Positions 18,255 to 28,039 of a stretch of DNA of 64,000 nucleotides are shown here, piece after piece (positions within the stretch are counted from its first letter, which is position 1; every line of letters begins with the position of its first letter). The notes below the pieces were generated by a model. That model did not search any database, was not told the DNA's origin, and saw only the letters and a program-made list of their open reading frames with translations. Origin of the DNA: Nostoc sp. PCC 7107 (GTDB lineage Bacteria > Cyanobacteriota > Cyanobacteriia > Cyanobacteriales > Nostocaceae); contig NC_019676.1 in assembly GCF_000316625.1 (NCBI RefSeq), positions 1,351,001 to 1,415,000 on the forward strand, read 5' to 3'. The position numbers and the translations under genes were made by a program.

Positions 18255-20000
18255 ATGCTCCAAGGATGGATTCAAATTGGACTAACGCTACTCATTTTAG
18301 TAGCAATAACTCCATTTTTCGGGCGATATATGGCGCGTGTGTATCAAGAACAACGCACATTTTTCGACCCAATTCTCAACCCAATTGAAAGAATACTTTA
18401 CTCTTTAGTTGGAGTACAAACTAAAGCAGAAATGACAGGCTGGCAATATGCCAGAGCCATTCTCTACAGTAATTTAGTCATGGGTTTGCTGATATTCTTG
18501 ATTATCATGAATCAAGGATGGCTGCCCTTTAACCCGACAAAAATTCCTGCACCAACTTGGGATACAGCCTTACACACAACAATTTCCTTTATTACTAACA
18601 CCAACCAACAACATTATTCTGGTGAAACCTATCTGAGTTACGCCAGTCAAATGTGGGGACTTGGTTATCACATGTTCACCTCAGCCGCCACTGGGTTAGC
18701 GGTGGGAATTGCGTTTATTCGTGGGTTAACTGGGAGACCATTAGGTAACTTTTATGTTGATTTAATTCGCTCAATTACGCGAGTTTTGTTACCTATTTGT
18801 ATTGTTGGTGGAATTGCCTTGATGGCGGCTGGTGTTCCCGAAACATTGGCAGGGCCAGTTGTATTCCCGACTTTAGAAGATTCTAATATTAGTCAGGCGA
18901 TCGCACGCGGCCCTGTTGCCCATTTTGAAATTATCAAACAACTCGGAGAAAACGGCGGCGGCTTTTTTGCCATCAACTCAGCCCATCCCTTTGAAAATCC
19001 CAATGGGTTTTCTAACTTAATTCAAATTGTGGCGATGTTGTCAATTCCCACATCCTTGATTTATACCTACGGCTTGTTTGCTAACAACACCAAGCAAGCC
19101 TGGTTAGTCTACGGTATGGTGGGCGTAATCTACATCACATTTATTATCATCACCGCCATTGGTGAATATAACGGCAACCCAGCAGTCAACGCACTCTTAG
19201 GTAGTACCCAACCCAATCTAGAAGGTAAAGAAGTCCGGTTTGGTTGGGCGCAATCAGCCTTATTTGCCGTCAGTACCACTGGAACCATGTGCGGTGCAGT
19301 CAACAGTTTACACGACTCCTTCATGCCCAACGGTGGTTTTGTCACCCTCTCCAATATGTTTTTACAAATCATCTGGGGTGGACAAGGTACAGGCACAGCT
19401 TATTTATTTGCCTACCTGATTTTGGCAGTATTCGTCACAGGCTTAATGGTAGGACGCACACCAGAATTTCTCGGACGCAAAATCGAAAAGCGTGAGGTAG
19501 TACTAGCGAGTTTCTTGATTCTCTTAGTTCACCCCATCTCCATTATGATTCCCGCTGGTATTGCTTTAGCCTTCCCCGACCAACTAGCAGGCATCAGCAA
19601 CCCCGGCTTTCATGGCTTTGCCCAAGTCCTTTATGAATATGCTTCGGCTGCGGCTAACAACGGCTCAGGCTTTGAAGGCTTAGGTGACTCCCAACCATCA
19701 CCCATTGCTATTGCAGCAGGCGCAAAAACCACCGCAACTGCCCTCTGGTGGAACCTCAGTACTTGCTTCAGCCTCCTCGCCGGACGCTATATCCCCATCA
19801 TCGGCTTACTCTTACTCGCCGATAGTATGTCTCGCAAACCCCAAGTCCCCTTCACAGTCGGCACATTACGCACCGACACCGGACTATTTACAGGCGTAAC
19901 CGCAGGCGTAATTTTAATTCTCGGCGCACTCACATTCTTCCCCGTCCTGGCCTTCGGCCCCATCGGCGAAGCCTTCTGGATAGCCAAAGGTATCGGCTAA
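18255..20000 (+). CDS. kdpA: K+-transporting ATPase subunit A
   Basis: 581 residues, slightly longer than E. coli KdpA. Membrane subunit with K+-channel-like pore segments, for example [45 protein letters not shown] and [12 protein letters not shown]. Part of the high-affinity KdpFABC pump. First gene of the kdp operon. A 63-84-bp gap to kdpB contains a short CGCGTCTCTGCG repeat-like stretch. Confidence 0.97.
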   Translation: MLQGWIQIGLTLLILVAITPFFGRYMARVYQEQRTFFDPILNPIERILYSLVGVQTKAEMTGWQYARAILYSNLVMGLLIFLIIMNQGWLPFNPTKIPAPTWDTALHTTISFITNTNQQHYSGETYLSYASQMWGLGYHMFTSAATGLAVGIAFIRGLTGRPLGNFYVDLIRSITRVLLPICIVGGIALMAAGVPETLAGPVVFPTLEDSNISQAIARGPVAHFEIIKQLGENGGGFFAINSAHPFENPNGFSNLIQIVAMLSIPTSLIYTYGLFANNTKQAWLVYGMVGVIYITFIIITAIGEYNGNPAVNALLGSTQPNLEGKEVRFGWAQSALFAVSTTGTMCGAVNSLHDSFMPNGGFVTLSNMFLQIIWGGQGTGTAYLFAYLILAVFVTGLMVGRTPEFLGRKIEKREVVLASFLILLVHPISIMIPAGIALAFPDQLAGISNPGFHGFAQVLYEYASAAANNGSGFEGLGDSQPSPIAIAAGAKTTATALWWNLSTCFSLLAGRYIPIIGLLLLADSMSRKPQVPFTVGTLRTDTGLFTGVTAGVILILGALTFFPVLAFGPIGEAFWIAKGIG

Positions 20001-20084
20001 CCCAATTTTGGATTTTGGATTGAACATTCCTTTCTCCTCTCCTTTGCGCCTCCGCGTCTCTGCGTGAAACAATTCTCTCTTTAT

Positions 20085-22217
20085 ATGAAAACCAACACAA
20101 CACCTCGTCTACCTCAAGGAACCCGTGACTCCCGCAGACATACCCCCAAAACAGATATGCGGGGACTCTATCAAAGAGCCATTAAGGATTCATTTGTCAA
20201 GCTGAATCCGAAAATAGCTGTCAAAAACCCAGTCATGTTTATCGTTTGGGTAGGCACAATTGTTACCTTCCTCGTCACCCTTGACCCCAATTTATTCGGC
20301 ACTATTCAAGCAGATGTTAATCAACAACGCTTATTAAACGGGTTAATTACATTCATTCTCTTTTTCACAGTGGTATTTGCCAACTTTGCCGAAGCCGTGG
20401 CCGAAGGACGAGGTAAAGCCCAGGCTGATTCCTTACGCTCCACCCGTTCTGATACCATTGCCAGTAAGATTCTCCCCGATGGTTCAATTCAAAAAGTCAA
20501 TTCTACAGAACTGCGACGCGGGGATTTAGTCAAAGTAGTAGCCAATAACATGATTCCCGCCGATGGCGAAGTGATTCAAGGGATTGGTTCTGTAGATGAA
20601 TCGGCAATTACCGGAGAATCAGCCCCAGTACTCAAACAACCAGGTACAGATATTGCCAGTTCCGTTACAGGCGGTACACGCTTACTCTCAGATGAATTGA
20701 CAATTCGGATTACAGCTGATCCTGGTAAAGGCTTTATCGATCGCATGATTTCTTTGGTGGAAGGAGCAGAACGCAGCAAGACACCAAATGAAATAGCCCT
20801 GACAGTCTTGTTAGCAGTACTGACACAAGTATTTTTAATTGTTGTTGCAACTATGCCGCCCTTTGTCAACTATATTGCTAACTTTATCAGTACTGTATTC
20901 GGAACAGAAGCCGGAAATAGTTTAAGGGCAGGTGCAAGTGTTGCTATTTTGATTTCATTGTTAGTCGCTTTGATACCAACAACTATCGGTGGTTTATTAA
21001 GTGCGATCGGCATTGCGGGGATGGATAGAGTGGCTCAGTTTAACGTGATTGCCACCTCTGGACGCGCCGTTGAAGCCTGTGGTGATATCAATACCCTGGT
21101 GCTAGATAAAACAGGCACAATCACCTTGGGCAACCGGATGGCGGATGAGTTCATCCCTGTCAATAGTTACACCATCGAAGATGTCGCCAGAGTTGCCTAT
21201 GCTGGCAGTGTATTTGATGAAACACCCGAAGGTAGATCAATTGTCAAACTGGCAGAGACTTATCACGTTGGTTTAGATTTCAATATCAACCAAGCAGAAG
21301 GTGTAGAATTTTCTGCCAAAACCCGGATGAGTGGGACAAATCTCCCCAACGGTAAGCAAGTCCGTAAAGGGGCGGTAGATGCAATTAAAAGTTTTGTTCG
21401 CTCTCGTGGAGGCCATATTGCTAGTGATGTTGATGCAGCCTACGAGCGAGTTTCGCGGTTAGGGGGTACACCCTTAGCCGTTTGTCAAGATGACCAAATT
21501 TTCGGGGTTATCTATCTCAAAGATATTGTCAAACCAGGTTTAAGCGAAAGATTTGACCAACTCCGACGGATGGGTGTTAAGACAATTATGCTCACAGGTG
21601 ATAACCGCATTACGGCTGGTGTCATTGCTCAGGAAGCTGGTGTTGATGATTTTATCGCTGAAGCCACACCAGAAGACAAAATTGGTGTAATTCGCGCTGA
21701 ACAATCTCAAGGTAAGTTAGTAGCGATGACTGGAGATGGTACCAATGATGCACCAGCATTAGCTCAAGCCAACGTGGGTTTAGCCATGAACTCCGGGACA
21801 CAAGCTGCTAAAGAAGCCGCTAACATGGTGGATTTAGATTCTGACCCCACCAAGTTAATTGATTTGGTGACTATTGGTAAACAGTTACTCATTACCCGTG
21901 GGGCATTAACTACTTTTTCTATTGCTAACGATATTGCTAAGTATTTCGCAATTATTCCCACTATCTTTGCAGCAGCAGGAATTGGCGCACTAAATATTAT
22001 GGGACTGAAAAGCGCCCAGTCGGCAATTATCTCAGCCCTAATTTACAACGCTTTGATTATTCCGGTACTCATTCCTTTAGCACTAACTGGAGTAAAATTC
22101 CGTCCGCTGACGGCAGATCAACTATTAAAACGTAACATTTTTATTTATGGTTTGGGCGGGATTGTTGCACCTTTTATTGCCATTAAATTGATTGATGTGA
22201 TTTTACCTTTATCTTAA
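20085..22217 (+). CDS. kdpB: K+-transporting ATPase ATP-binding subunit B
   Basis: 710 residues, P-type ATPase. Actuator motif AITGESAPV, phosphorylation site [11 protein letters not shown], nucleotide domain with KGAVDA and hinge [16 protein letters not shown]...[18 protein letters not shown] 20085 ([10 protein letters not shown]) is preferred. A GTG at 20064 would extend the protein by seven residues, but it lies in repeat-like DNA. It couples ATP hydrolysis to K+ import with KdpA. Confidence 0.96.
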   Translation: MKTNTTPRLPQGTRDSRRHTPKTDMRGLYQRAIKDSFVKLNPKIAVKNPVMFIVWVGTIVTFLVTLDPNLFGTIQADVNQQRLLNGLITFILFFTVVFANFAEAVAEGRGKAQADSLRSTRSDTIASKILPDGSIQKVNSTELRRGDLVKVVANNMIPADGEVIQGIGSVDESAITGESAPVLKQPGTDIASSVTGGTRLLSDELTIRITADPGKGFIDRMISLVEGAERSKTPNEIALTVLLAVLTQVFLIVVATMPPFVNYIANFISTVFGTEAGNSLRAGASVAILISLLVALIPTTIGGLLSAIGIAGMDRVAQFNVIATSGRAVEACGDINTLVLDKTGTITLGNRMADEFIPVNSYTIEDVARVAYAGSVFDETPEGRSIVKLAETYHVGLDFNINQAEGVEFSAKTRMSGTNLPNGKQVRKGAVDAIKSFVRSRGGHIASDVDAAYERVSRLGGTPLAVCQDDQIFGVIYLKDIVKPGLSERFDQLRRMGVKTIMLTGDNRITAGVIAQEAGVDDFIAEATPEDKIGVIRAEQSQGKLVAMTGDGTNDAPALAQANVGLAMNSGTQAAKEAANMVDLDSDPTKLIDLVTIGKQLLITRGALTTFSIANDIAKYFAIIPTIFAAAGIGALNIMGLKSAQSAIISALIYNALIIPVLIPLALTGVKFRPLTADQLLKRNIFIYGLGGIVAPFIAIKLIDVILPLS

Positions 22218-22230
22218 TTTCTCAATTGTT

Positions 22231-22482
22231 ATGAAATCTCCTTGTTTACCTCAAATATTCACAGAAATAATTGCAATCGTCGCAGATGGACGCTTGCCAA
22301 AACTTCCTTTGTATATCTTTCTGGGAATGTGTTTCAACCTTTTGGTTGCACCTGTTGTTTATGCTGCCACCGGAGAAAATTTTTCCCATTTTCAAGCTTG
22401 GTCTTTAGGTCTGTTAGGTTTAGTAACTTTAAGCCTTGCTACTTATTTATTTTTTGTTATGTTTGTACCGGAGAAATTCTAA
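22231..22482 (+). CDS. kdpG: KdpG-like small membrane protein of the kdp operon
   Basis: 83 residues with two hydrophobic segments (YIFLGMCFNLLVAPVVYA and SLGLLGLVTLSLATYLFFVMF). It sits between kdpB and kdpC, the position of kdpG in the Anabaena kdpABGCD operon. The second helix and the FVPEKF end resemble the short KdpF peptide, so it may replace KdpF. Its TAA stop overlaps the kdpC ATG (TAATG). Role in complex stability is inference. Confidence 0.8.
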   Translation: MKSPCLPQIFTEIIAIVADGRLPKLPLYIFLGMCFNLLVAPVVYAATGENFSHFQAWSLGLLGLVTLSLATYLFFVMFVPEKF

Positions 22483-23126
22483 TGAGTTTTGCACGCGAAG
22501 TTAACAGAGCCATTCGTTCTACTTTAGTTCTTTGGGTAATTGGCGCTATTATCTATCCCTTTGTGATGATTACCATTGGACAGATTGTCTTTCCATTTCA
22601 AGTCAATGGTAGTCTGATGAAGAATAGCCAAGGTCAAGTGATAGGCTCTAGTTTAATTGGTCAACCTTTCACTTCCGAAAGATACTTTAATAGTCGTCCT
22701 AGTACCACAAGTTACAGCACTGCTGACCCGAAAAAAGATGACGCTGGAGTATTAAAAACTGGGGTTTCTGGTGCAAGTAATTTAGCCCCTAGTAATTCGG
22801 CATTAATCGAACGTATCAAAGGTAAAGATGACCCCGACCCCAGCAAACGGATTGAAGGTGATTTAAATCGGTTAAAAACAGCAGGTATCCAACCTACCGC
22901 CGATTTAGTTTACACTTCTGCTTCTAGCCTCGACCCCCACATTACCCCGGAAGCTGCCAAAGCACAAGTTAACCATGTAGCCAAAGCGCGAGGACTCCAA
23001 CCCCAACAGTTAGAAACTTTGATTGCTCAAAATACCGATGGTCGCTTTCTGGGTATTTTTGGTGAGCCTGGGGTCAATGTGTTGAAATTAAATTTAGCTT
23101 TGGATGCTTTGAAGTCGGCAAGTTAG
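22482..23126 (+). CDS. kdpC: K+-transporting ATPase subunit C
   Basis: 214 residues. One N-terminal membrane helix (LVLWVIGAIIYPFVMITIGQI), then a periplasmic domain with GSSLIGQPFTSERYFNSRPS and the C-terminal LDPHITPEAAKAQ...GRFLGIFGEPGVNVLKLNLAL typical of KdpC. The start at 22482 overlaps the kdpG stop. It is longer than E. coli KdpC (190) because of a Lys/Asp-rich loop. Confidence 0.95.
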   Translation: MSFAREVNRAIRSTLVLWVIGAIIYPFVMITIGQIVFPFQVNGSLMKNSQGQVIGSSLIGQPFTSERYFNSRPSTTSYSTADPKKDDAGVLKTGVSGASNLAPSNSALIERIKGKDDPDPSKRIEGDLNRLKTAGIQPTADLVYTSASSLDPHITPEAAKAQVNHVAKARGLQPQQLETLIAQNTDGRFLGIFGEPGVNVLKLNLALDALKSAS

Positions 23127-23128
23127 TT

Positions 23129-23401
23129 ATGATTTTCTGCCCAAAACTTTTCCTGTTCATACCCGACAAAATGAAGTTAATTATCTGCTTGAGCTTTATT
23201 GCGTGGATGGTAACAATATCTGGTTATTCATGGTTGATTTTAGGTATAAAACATCAATACTTTTCACGATTAGCAGATGCTAACTTGATCCCAGATACCC
23301 CAGAAACAAAATTTTTGCAACGAGAGCGTGGTGGTATTCGACGTGTAAGAAATCAAGGGATTGCTAATAAAATGAATGCTACTTTGAGCAAATTAGTATA
23401 A
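23129..23401 (+). CDS. Unknown small membrane protein downstream of kdpC
   Basis: 90 residues from ATG 23129, two bases after the kdpC stop, or 76 from ATG 23171 (MKLIICLSF). One membrane helix (IICLSFIAWMVTISGYSWLIL), then a basic tail (FLQRERGGIRRVRNQGIANKMN). I recognise no family. The position, where some Anabaena operons carry the truncated kdpD, suggests co-transcription with kdp. It shows no KdpD features. Confidence 0.6.
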   Translation: MIFCPKLFLFIPDKMKLIICLSFIAWMVTISGYSWLILGIKHQYFSRLADANLIPDTPETKFLQRERGGIRRVRNQGIANKMNATLSKLV

Positions 23402-23464
23402 GTTACTGTTTGCAGGGGATTTTATGTTGCGATCTCACCTCTATCTAGTCAACCAAAGATACTT

Positions 23465-24925
23465 ATGAGACAGAAAGAAACTATCTTCGTTATTCCTACT
23501 CACCGCCTCAGAGATGTAGCCGAAACTATTGAAAAATACGATGAAAATTTTTGGGCTAATGGTCACGCAGTCAAAATGATCATTTTTGATGATTCCAGTA
23601 TTGCCAATTACGAGAAATACTATCCACTTCTTGAACAAACAAAAACTGTCAATGATGTGTTTTATGTCGGCCCCCACGAAAAAGAACAATTTATTAATTT
23701 CTTAAATGAGAGACTACGGGATAAAAAACTAGAGTCGCTTGTCAAAAATTTATTTCGGCCTAGTTATGGTGGAAATCGTAACTTTACACTCATATATACT
23801 CTGGGACACTTAATGGTCAGCGCCGATGATGATATGCGCCCAGATGCACTCATTGAAACTAGCCCAGAGTCTTTATCAAATGATGAAATATGTCGAGGTA
23901 AACTAATCAAAGCAGAACAGAAAGACGGCTATATCCATAAATCTTTTGACATCCTCACAGCTTTTGGTGATGTTCTCGGAAAAAAAGTTAGTCATGTCCC
24001 CGAAAACTTTGAGATGGGAGACTATTTGATTGATACAGCAATGGATTTAGAAACCAACACAACAAAAGGTTACTTTACTGAAAACTCTCTTTTAGTCCAA
24101 AAGGGAACAGTTTTTAATAATGCTGTTGTCAAAATTGCCCAAACATTCCGCACCGGGACTAATGATATTGATACACTTGATTTTGTTCATCTGTATCTCA
24201 ATGATGAAAATCAAATTAGTCCTAATGACCTGAATGATTTTTATATTTTGACTAATTTTAGACCTGTAATTACTAATAAAAACTGGCGGATGGATTGTGG
24301 CGTAGCTGGATATGATAATCAGCTAGGTTTACCGCCATTTTTTCCAACTCGGTTAAGGTTTGAAGATTACATATATCGATTGTGGATACAGCAAGAAGGT
24401 ATTGTAGCGGCTCACGTTGATGCTGTTCAGAACCATATTCGGAATAACTACATGCGAAATCCACTCGCCAGTGAAATATTTAATGAAGAAATATGCAGTC
24501 TACTCAAAAAGAAAATTAAAGATAGCTTATATTATCTTGATGATTTGAGTATCAAATTTGACTATTCTGGTGAAGTTACTTTACTAGATTCTGAGGAAAT
24601 TCTTGAAAAAATTTCGGCTATTTATCATCAAGTTATCAAAGAATCACAGTCTACCCAAAATGAAGAAAGGAAAAAATCTCTACAGTTATTTGCTAATAAC
24701 TTATCAAGAGTATTTTATGGGTTTGAGCCAGATTTCTTTCAACAAAATGTCTCCCGCATTGTTGATGATGTAATTAGTCAGTTTCATGCTTCTTTAGAAA
24801 TTTGGCCAACTTTAGTAGAAATCTGTTACTTGTATAAAGATAAAAAGAACCTACCGCAAGTTCGTGTAAAAAACAATAAGCTGAAATCAAGGAATGGTTC
24901 GAGATTTGGTGAAGTTTTAGTCTAA
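23465..24925 (+). CDS. Glycosyltransferase-like protein (GT-A fold), unknown
   Basis: 486 residues. The N-terminus (TIFVIPTHRLRD...MIIFDDSS) and GGNRNFTLIYT...HLMVSADDDMRPDA look like a GT-A nucleotide-sugar transferase with a DDD metal site near residue 122. The remaining ~350 residues (EMGDYLIDTAMD, NWRMDCGVAGYDNQLGLPPFFP, FEDYIYRLWIQQ) match no family I know. FEDYIYRLW could act as the catalytic ED region. Followed four bases later by a DUF7219-type gene. Confidence 0.65.
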   Translation: MRQKETIFVIPTHRLRDVAETIEKYDENFWANGHAVKMIIFDDSSIANYEKYYPLLEQTKTVNDVFYVGPHEKEQFINFLNERLRDKKLESLVKNLFRPSYGGNRNFTLIYTLGHLMVSADDDMRPDALIETSPESLSNDEICRGKLIKAEQKDGYIHKSFDILTAFGDVLGKKVSHVPENFEMGDYLIDTAMDLETNTTKGYFTENSLLVQKGTVFNNAVVKIAQTFRTGTNDIDTLDFVHLYLNDENQISPNDLNDFYILTNFRPVITNKNWRMDCGVAGYDNQLGLPPFFPTRLRFEDYIYRLWIQQEGIVAAHVDAVQNHIRNNYMRNPLASEIFNEEICSLLKKKIKDSLYYLDDLSIKFDYSGEVTLLDSEEILEKISAIYHQVIKESQSTQNEERKKSLQLFANNLSRVFYGFEPDFFQQNVSRIVDDVISQFHASLEIWPTLVEICYLYKDKKNLPQVRVKNNKLKSRNGSRFGEVLV

Positions 24926-24929
24926 ATAT

Positions 24930-25181
24930 ATGCCGGAATATCATCAGCCAGAGAAAAATAATTTTCTTTATCCTTGCACTCGCTACTACGGAAAAGTCAA
25001 ACCAGAAAATTTGGTTTTTCATAGCAATCTGCAAGAATTTGCTCAAAAAGTGGGTTATATAGCTGGATTAGAGACAGGTGGAAAACTATCTTTAGAAGAA
25101 GCATACGAACAAATTAATAAGCTTTGGCAACAATTACAATACAGCAAGCAAGAATTGGGTGTTGGTGCAGAGTTCAAATAA
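24930..25181 (+). CDS. DUF7219-type conserved cyanobacterial protein
   Basis: 83 residues: FLYPCTRYYGKVKPENLVFHSNLQEFAQKV then GLETGGKLSLEEAYEQINKLWQQL, a compact helical pattern I associate with the DUF7219 family of cyanobacteria. Soluble, no known function. Four-base gap after the glycosyltransferase-like gene, so probably co-transcribed. Confidence 0.7.
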   Translation: MPEYHQPEKNNFLYPCTRYYGKVKPENLVFHSNLQEFAQKVGYIAGLETGGKLSLEEAYEQINKLWQQLQYSKQELGVGAEFK

Positions 25182-25533
25182 ATATTTAGGTTGATATTGG
25201 CAGGAATTACCTAAATACTTTATTGCTCAAAATTGCATATTTAAATTAAGAGTTCAGAAGTCAGAAGTCAGAATCCAGAATTAGAGTGAATCAAGGCTGT
25301 ACTAGACAGAGATTTTCATTTTCTAGAACCATGATTCATCAACTGTGATCGCTTCTGACTTTTGTATTCTAAATACTTACATCAAGGTCATCGTAAAATA
25401 TATCAGATGTTTAGTTATAACTAAACATCTGTTTATTTTATTTATAACGTTTAATTTTCAGGAATATATATCCTTATATCTAGATTTTTAGTTTAAAAAA
25501 ATGCAGAATAATATCTAGAATTAAAAATACTTT
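25182..25533. other. 352-bp intergenic region with heptamer repeats and a palindrome
   Basis: Contains TCAGAAG heptamers (25254-25274, three units, the last with one change), typical heterocystous short tandem repeats, and a perfect 28-bp palindrome described separately. No gene seen. Confidence 0.7.
25404..25431. terminator. Perfect 28-bp palindrome, terminator- or operator-like
   Basis: Half-site CAGATGTTTAGTTA is followed at once by its exact complement TAACTAAACATCTG. A T/A-rich tract (TTTATTTTATTTAT) follows on the plus strand, so it may terminate the upstream operon. Zero spacing would equally suit a dimeric repressor site 100 bp before the next start codon. Confidence 0.5.
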
Positions 25534-25866
25534 ATGCTTGAAAATCAAAGTTTTATCGAGCCTAGCTTATTTGGTGTTTCCATTCAATCAAATAGTATTT
25601 ACTGTGGGATTCATTTAACTAAGGTTACTTTACCTGAGCAATGTGCTTTTCTCGGTATTTTAAGAGCAGGTCAAATCATTCCCCTAGAATCTAATCCAGA
25701 GATTTATTCTGGAGATTATATCCTGGCGATCGCACTTAATCCCATGATGGTTCCAGCACTCAAAGTTACTCTCAAAAAAATTCATTCTGTTTACTATTCT
25801 CTCAGTAACTGCTTACTAGAAGCTCGACCACGTTACATTAGTAATTACTCCCATGATTTTAATTAA
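25534..25866 (+). CDS. Stand-alone TrkA_C (RCK_C)-like protein
   Basis: 110 residues. VTLPEQCAFLGILRAGQIIPLESNPEIYSGDYILAIALN follows the pattern of the RCK_C/TrkA_C ligand-binding domain (start of strands, gly-x-Ile, GD-hAIA end). No Rossmann domain and no membrane helix. Its location near kdp and ktr suggests a K+-transport regulator. This is inference. Confidence 0.6.
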   Translation: MLENQSFIEPSLFGVSIQSNSIYCGIHLTKVTLPEQCAFLGILRAGQIIPLESNPEIYSGDYILAIALNPMMVPALKVTLKKIHSVYYSLSNCLLEARPRYISNYSHDFN

Positions 25867-25926
25867 ATCTCTATTCTTGGCTAATGTAATGTGAAGCTAA
25901 AATAATAATAATATGTAGATAAAAGC

Positions 25927-26178
25927 ATGTCTTTTTTAATAGTATGTTTAGCATCTGCTTTTTTGGTTGCATTTTTGGCATTTTTGGTGTTTATTGTTTT
26001 AGAGATTTGTCTCATTATCCAAAAGAGAATTAAAAAAACAACAGTAAATCAAATTCGGAAATGTCCTTGTTATAATTGTCGTTTCTTTGACGCGAACCCT
26101 TACATTAAATGTGTGGTTAATCCTTCACTGGTTTTAACAAAAAAAGCTTTCAACTGCTTAGATTACCAATCTAAATAA
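25927..26178 (+). CDS. Small membrane protein with Cys cluster
   Basis: 83 residues: an N-terminal hydrophobic helix (about 1-32, LIVCLASAFLVAFLAFLVFIV), a basic stretch, then CPCYNCRFFDANPYIKCVVNP...CLDY with five cysteines spaced for metal or disulphide. The pattern recurs in short cyanobacterial proteins of unknown function. Likely a single-span membrane protein. Confidence 0.6.
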   Translation: MSFLIVCLASAFLVAFLAFLVFIVLEICLIIQKRIKKTTVNQIRKCPCYNCRFFDANPYIKCVVNPSLVLTKKAFNCLDYQSK

Positions 26179-26219
26179 ATTATTATAGCTATTTTTATAA
26201 GTTCTTTGGATTGGAGAAT

Positions 26220-26738
26220 ATGATTATTATGTTGAGATTTATAGGTGTTATCAGTTGTTTGATAATCACTTCATTGGTGAGCCAAGATAATAATTTAATT
26301 TGGCAAAGTCCAGTTAAAAAGCTGCAATCAACCAGAAAATGTCCTAGCTGTGACCTATCAGGGTTAAATTTCTCAGGTGCTAATTTAGAAAAAGTTGATT
26401 TGCGTTCGGCGGATTTGCAAAGAACAAACCTCAGTCATACGAATCTACGGTATGCCAATTTAGAGTGGGCAGATTTACGCAATGCCAATTTACAAGGAGC
26501 CGATTTAACAGGGGCAAACCTCAGCATAGCCTCTTTAGGTGGAGCTAATTTGCAAGGAGCTAATCTCGAAGCCTCGAATTTAAAAATGGCTAGTCTTAGA
26601 AGTAGTAATCTGAGTAATGCTAATCTTTTGAAAGCAGCAATGAATCAGGATTTACAAAACAGTAATTCGGTGATTTTGTGCAAAACAAGATTACCCAATG
26701 GAGTTACATCACGGCGCTGTAATAGTCAGTTAAATTAA
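26220..26738 (+). CDS. Pentapeptide-repeat protein with signal peptide
   Basis: 172 residues from ATG 26220. A hydrophobic N-terminus (IGVISCLIITSLVSQ) suggests export or anchoring. From about residue 40 there are some 20 A(N/D)Lxx pentapeptides (LNFSGANLEKVDLRSADLQRTNL...), which form a right-handed beta-helix. Two Cys pairs (CPSCDLSG and the C-terminal CKT...RRC) flank the repeats. A GGAG lies very close to this ATG, and the ATG at 26229 has better spacing. Function unknown. Confidence 0.85.
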   Translation: MIIMLRFIGVISCLIITSLVSQDNNLIWQSPVKKLQSTRKCPSCDLSGLNFSGANLEKVDLRSADLQRTNLSHTNLRYANLEWADLRNANLQGADLTGANLSIASLGGANLQGANLEASNLKMASLRSSNLSNANLLKAAMNQDLQNSNSVILCKTRLPNGVTSRRCNSQLN

Positions 26739-26753
26739 GACTAAAATAATGAA

Positions 26754-26779
26754 GCGATCGCATCACACAGAGCGATCGC
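26754..26779. other. Pair of HIP1 octamers between convergent genes
   Basis: GCGATCGC at 26754-26761 and again at 26772-26779. As the octamer is self-complementary the pair can fold into one stem with a 10-base loop. It sits between the pentapeptide gene and the convergent RNase gene, followed by CTTTT. Possibly a bidirectional terminator. Confidence 0.35.
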
Positions 26780-26812
26780 CCTAATCTTTTATAATTGACT
26801 TAACAACTTTAA

Positions 26813-27820
26813 TTAATTACGTGCATCGTCAATTAAGCAAGACTTGAACTTCTCAAGTTTGGCTTTTGGGCTATTGGTTAGCAAGTCACTAATTAAAGTG
26901 TTAGGGGTAATGTCACCTCTGAGGTTAAACCACAGTTCTCCTAATACTGTATTGGTGCATTTAACCTCTGTCTTGTCCCCAGCATTAGCCGCAAAAGATG
27001 ACAAGGCTTGATCAATATCTTTGAGGGTAACTTGGCGACCGATATTATTAGCCACTAATGCTTGAATAGGCGATTTATTTAAGGCATCAATCAGGGCAAT
27101 TGACTCAGCATAATATTCTTCTGGTGTACCTTGATAGCAAGTACCATGCTTAATCCATTCATGCCTGTGCAAATTGGAAGCTGTTCCTGGCATCACTACT
27201 TGTAGCCTTTCCCAAGTTTCAGGGGAAAGTTCTGATTCTACAGCTGGTAATTTTGACCAAGTTTTTGCTTTATCAAAACGGATATCACTCTGACTGACTC
27301 CGCAGTAAATATTAGATTCTGGCTGAGGCCACAAACCGTGTAAAGCGAAATTGGTAGCTTCAGGACGGTTTGGGTTTTTCGCTAAAGTTTGGCACTCGGT
27401 TTTTTCGGGTTTGGTCTCACAGAAAGCCGGTTGCCAACTCACTGCTAATAAATAGTCTTGACCTACAGCAACGGGAATTACAGGCGGTATGTTTCCTGTA
27501 GTGTCAGCAGGTAAACCATCGGCACTAACGCAACTAGTAAGAACCCAACGCCGAGAAGGGCTGGCACTGGCAATTTCTAGCAGGTAGTGAGAAGGGTTAT
27601 CTTTATTTTGACCGACGATTTGATAAGTCTGTCCTGGCTGTAATCTGACATTGCCGGGATTTGTGCCTTTTTTAATCGAGATTACGGCTTCACAAGCACC
27701 AACAGCAGTGGTGAATTGCCCTGCCGAAGGAACCAAAGCTAGAGCAGAATTAGGTAATAGGATCAAGGAAAACGCTAACAAAATGACTAATGCCAGCTTT
27801 TGTTTGAGCGATCGCAGCAT
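26813..27820 (-). CDS. Secreted ribonuclease T2-family protein
   Basis: 335 residues from ATG 27820 (MLRSLKQKLAL), chosen because a signal peptide (LVILLAFSLILLPNSALA) starts there and GGAG stands upstream. After an ~85-residue N-terminal domain that looks SH3-like, the RNase T2 domain shows both active-site blocks: NFALHGLWPQ and HEWIKHGTC, with catalytic histidines. Cysteines suggest disulphides in the periplasm. It should cleave RNA non-specifically to 2',3'-cyclic ends. Confidence 0.88.
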   Translation of the reverse strand: MLRSLKQKLALVILLAFSLILLPNSALALVPSAGQFTTAVGACEAVISIKKGTNPGNVRLQPGQTYQIVGQNKDNPSHYLLEIASASPSRRWVLTSCVSADGLPADTTGNIPPVIPVAVGQDYLLAVSWQPAFCETKPEKTECQTLAKNPNRPEATNFALHGLWPQPESNIYCGVSQSDIRFDKAKTWSKLPAVESELSPETWERLQVVMPGTASNLHRHEWIKHGTCYQGTPEEYYAESIALIDALNKSPIQALVANNIGRQVTLKDIDQALSSFAANAGDKTEVKCTNTVLGELWFNLRGDITPNTLISDLLTNSPKAKLEKFKSCLIDDARN

Positions 27821-28039
27821 AAAATACTCCTTATATCTATACCTAATATCCATAGACAAGTTATGCTTTTCCTGATTTTTGTCGGAACTTGGTTTATGGG
27901 AATAAATATTTCTGAAAATTTCTCATGTAAAAACTTGTTGTTCTTTAGTCCGTGAGTGTATTTGTAGTTCAAAATTTGGAATAAAACTACCAAACTCCAA
28001 GCACTCACACCAGCGACTTTCATCACAAAATCGGATTTG

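Noticed and set aside
25254-25274. Possible CRISPR from short repeats
   Set aside because: Units are adjacent heptamers without spacers, the usual short tandem repeats of heterocystous cyanobacteria.
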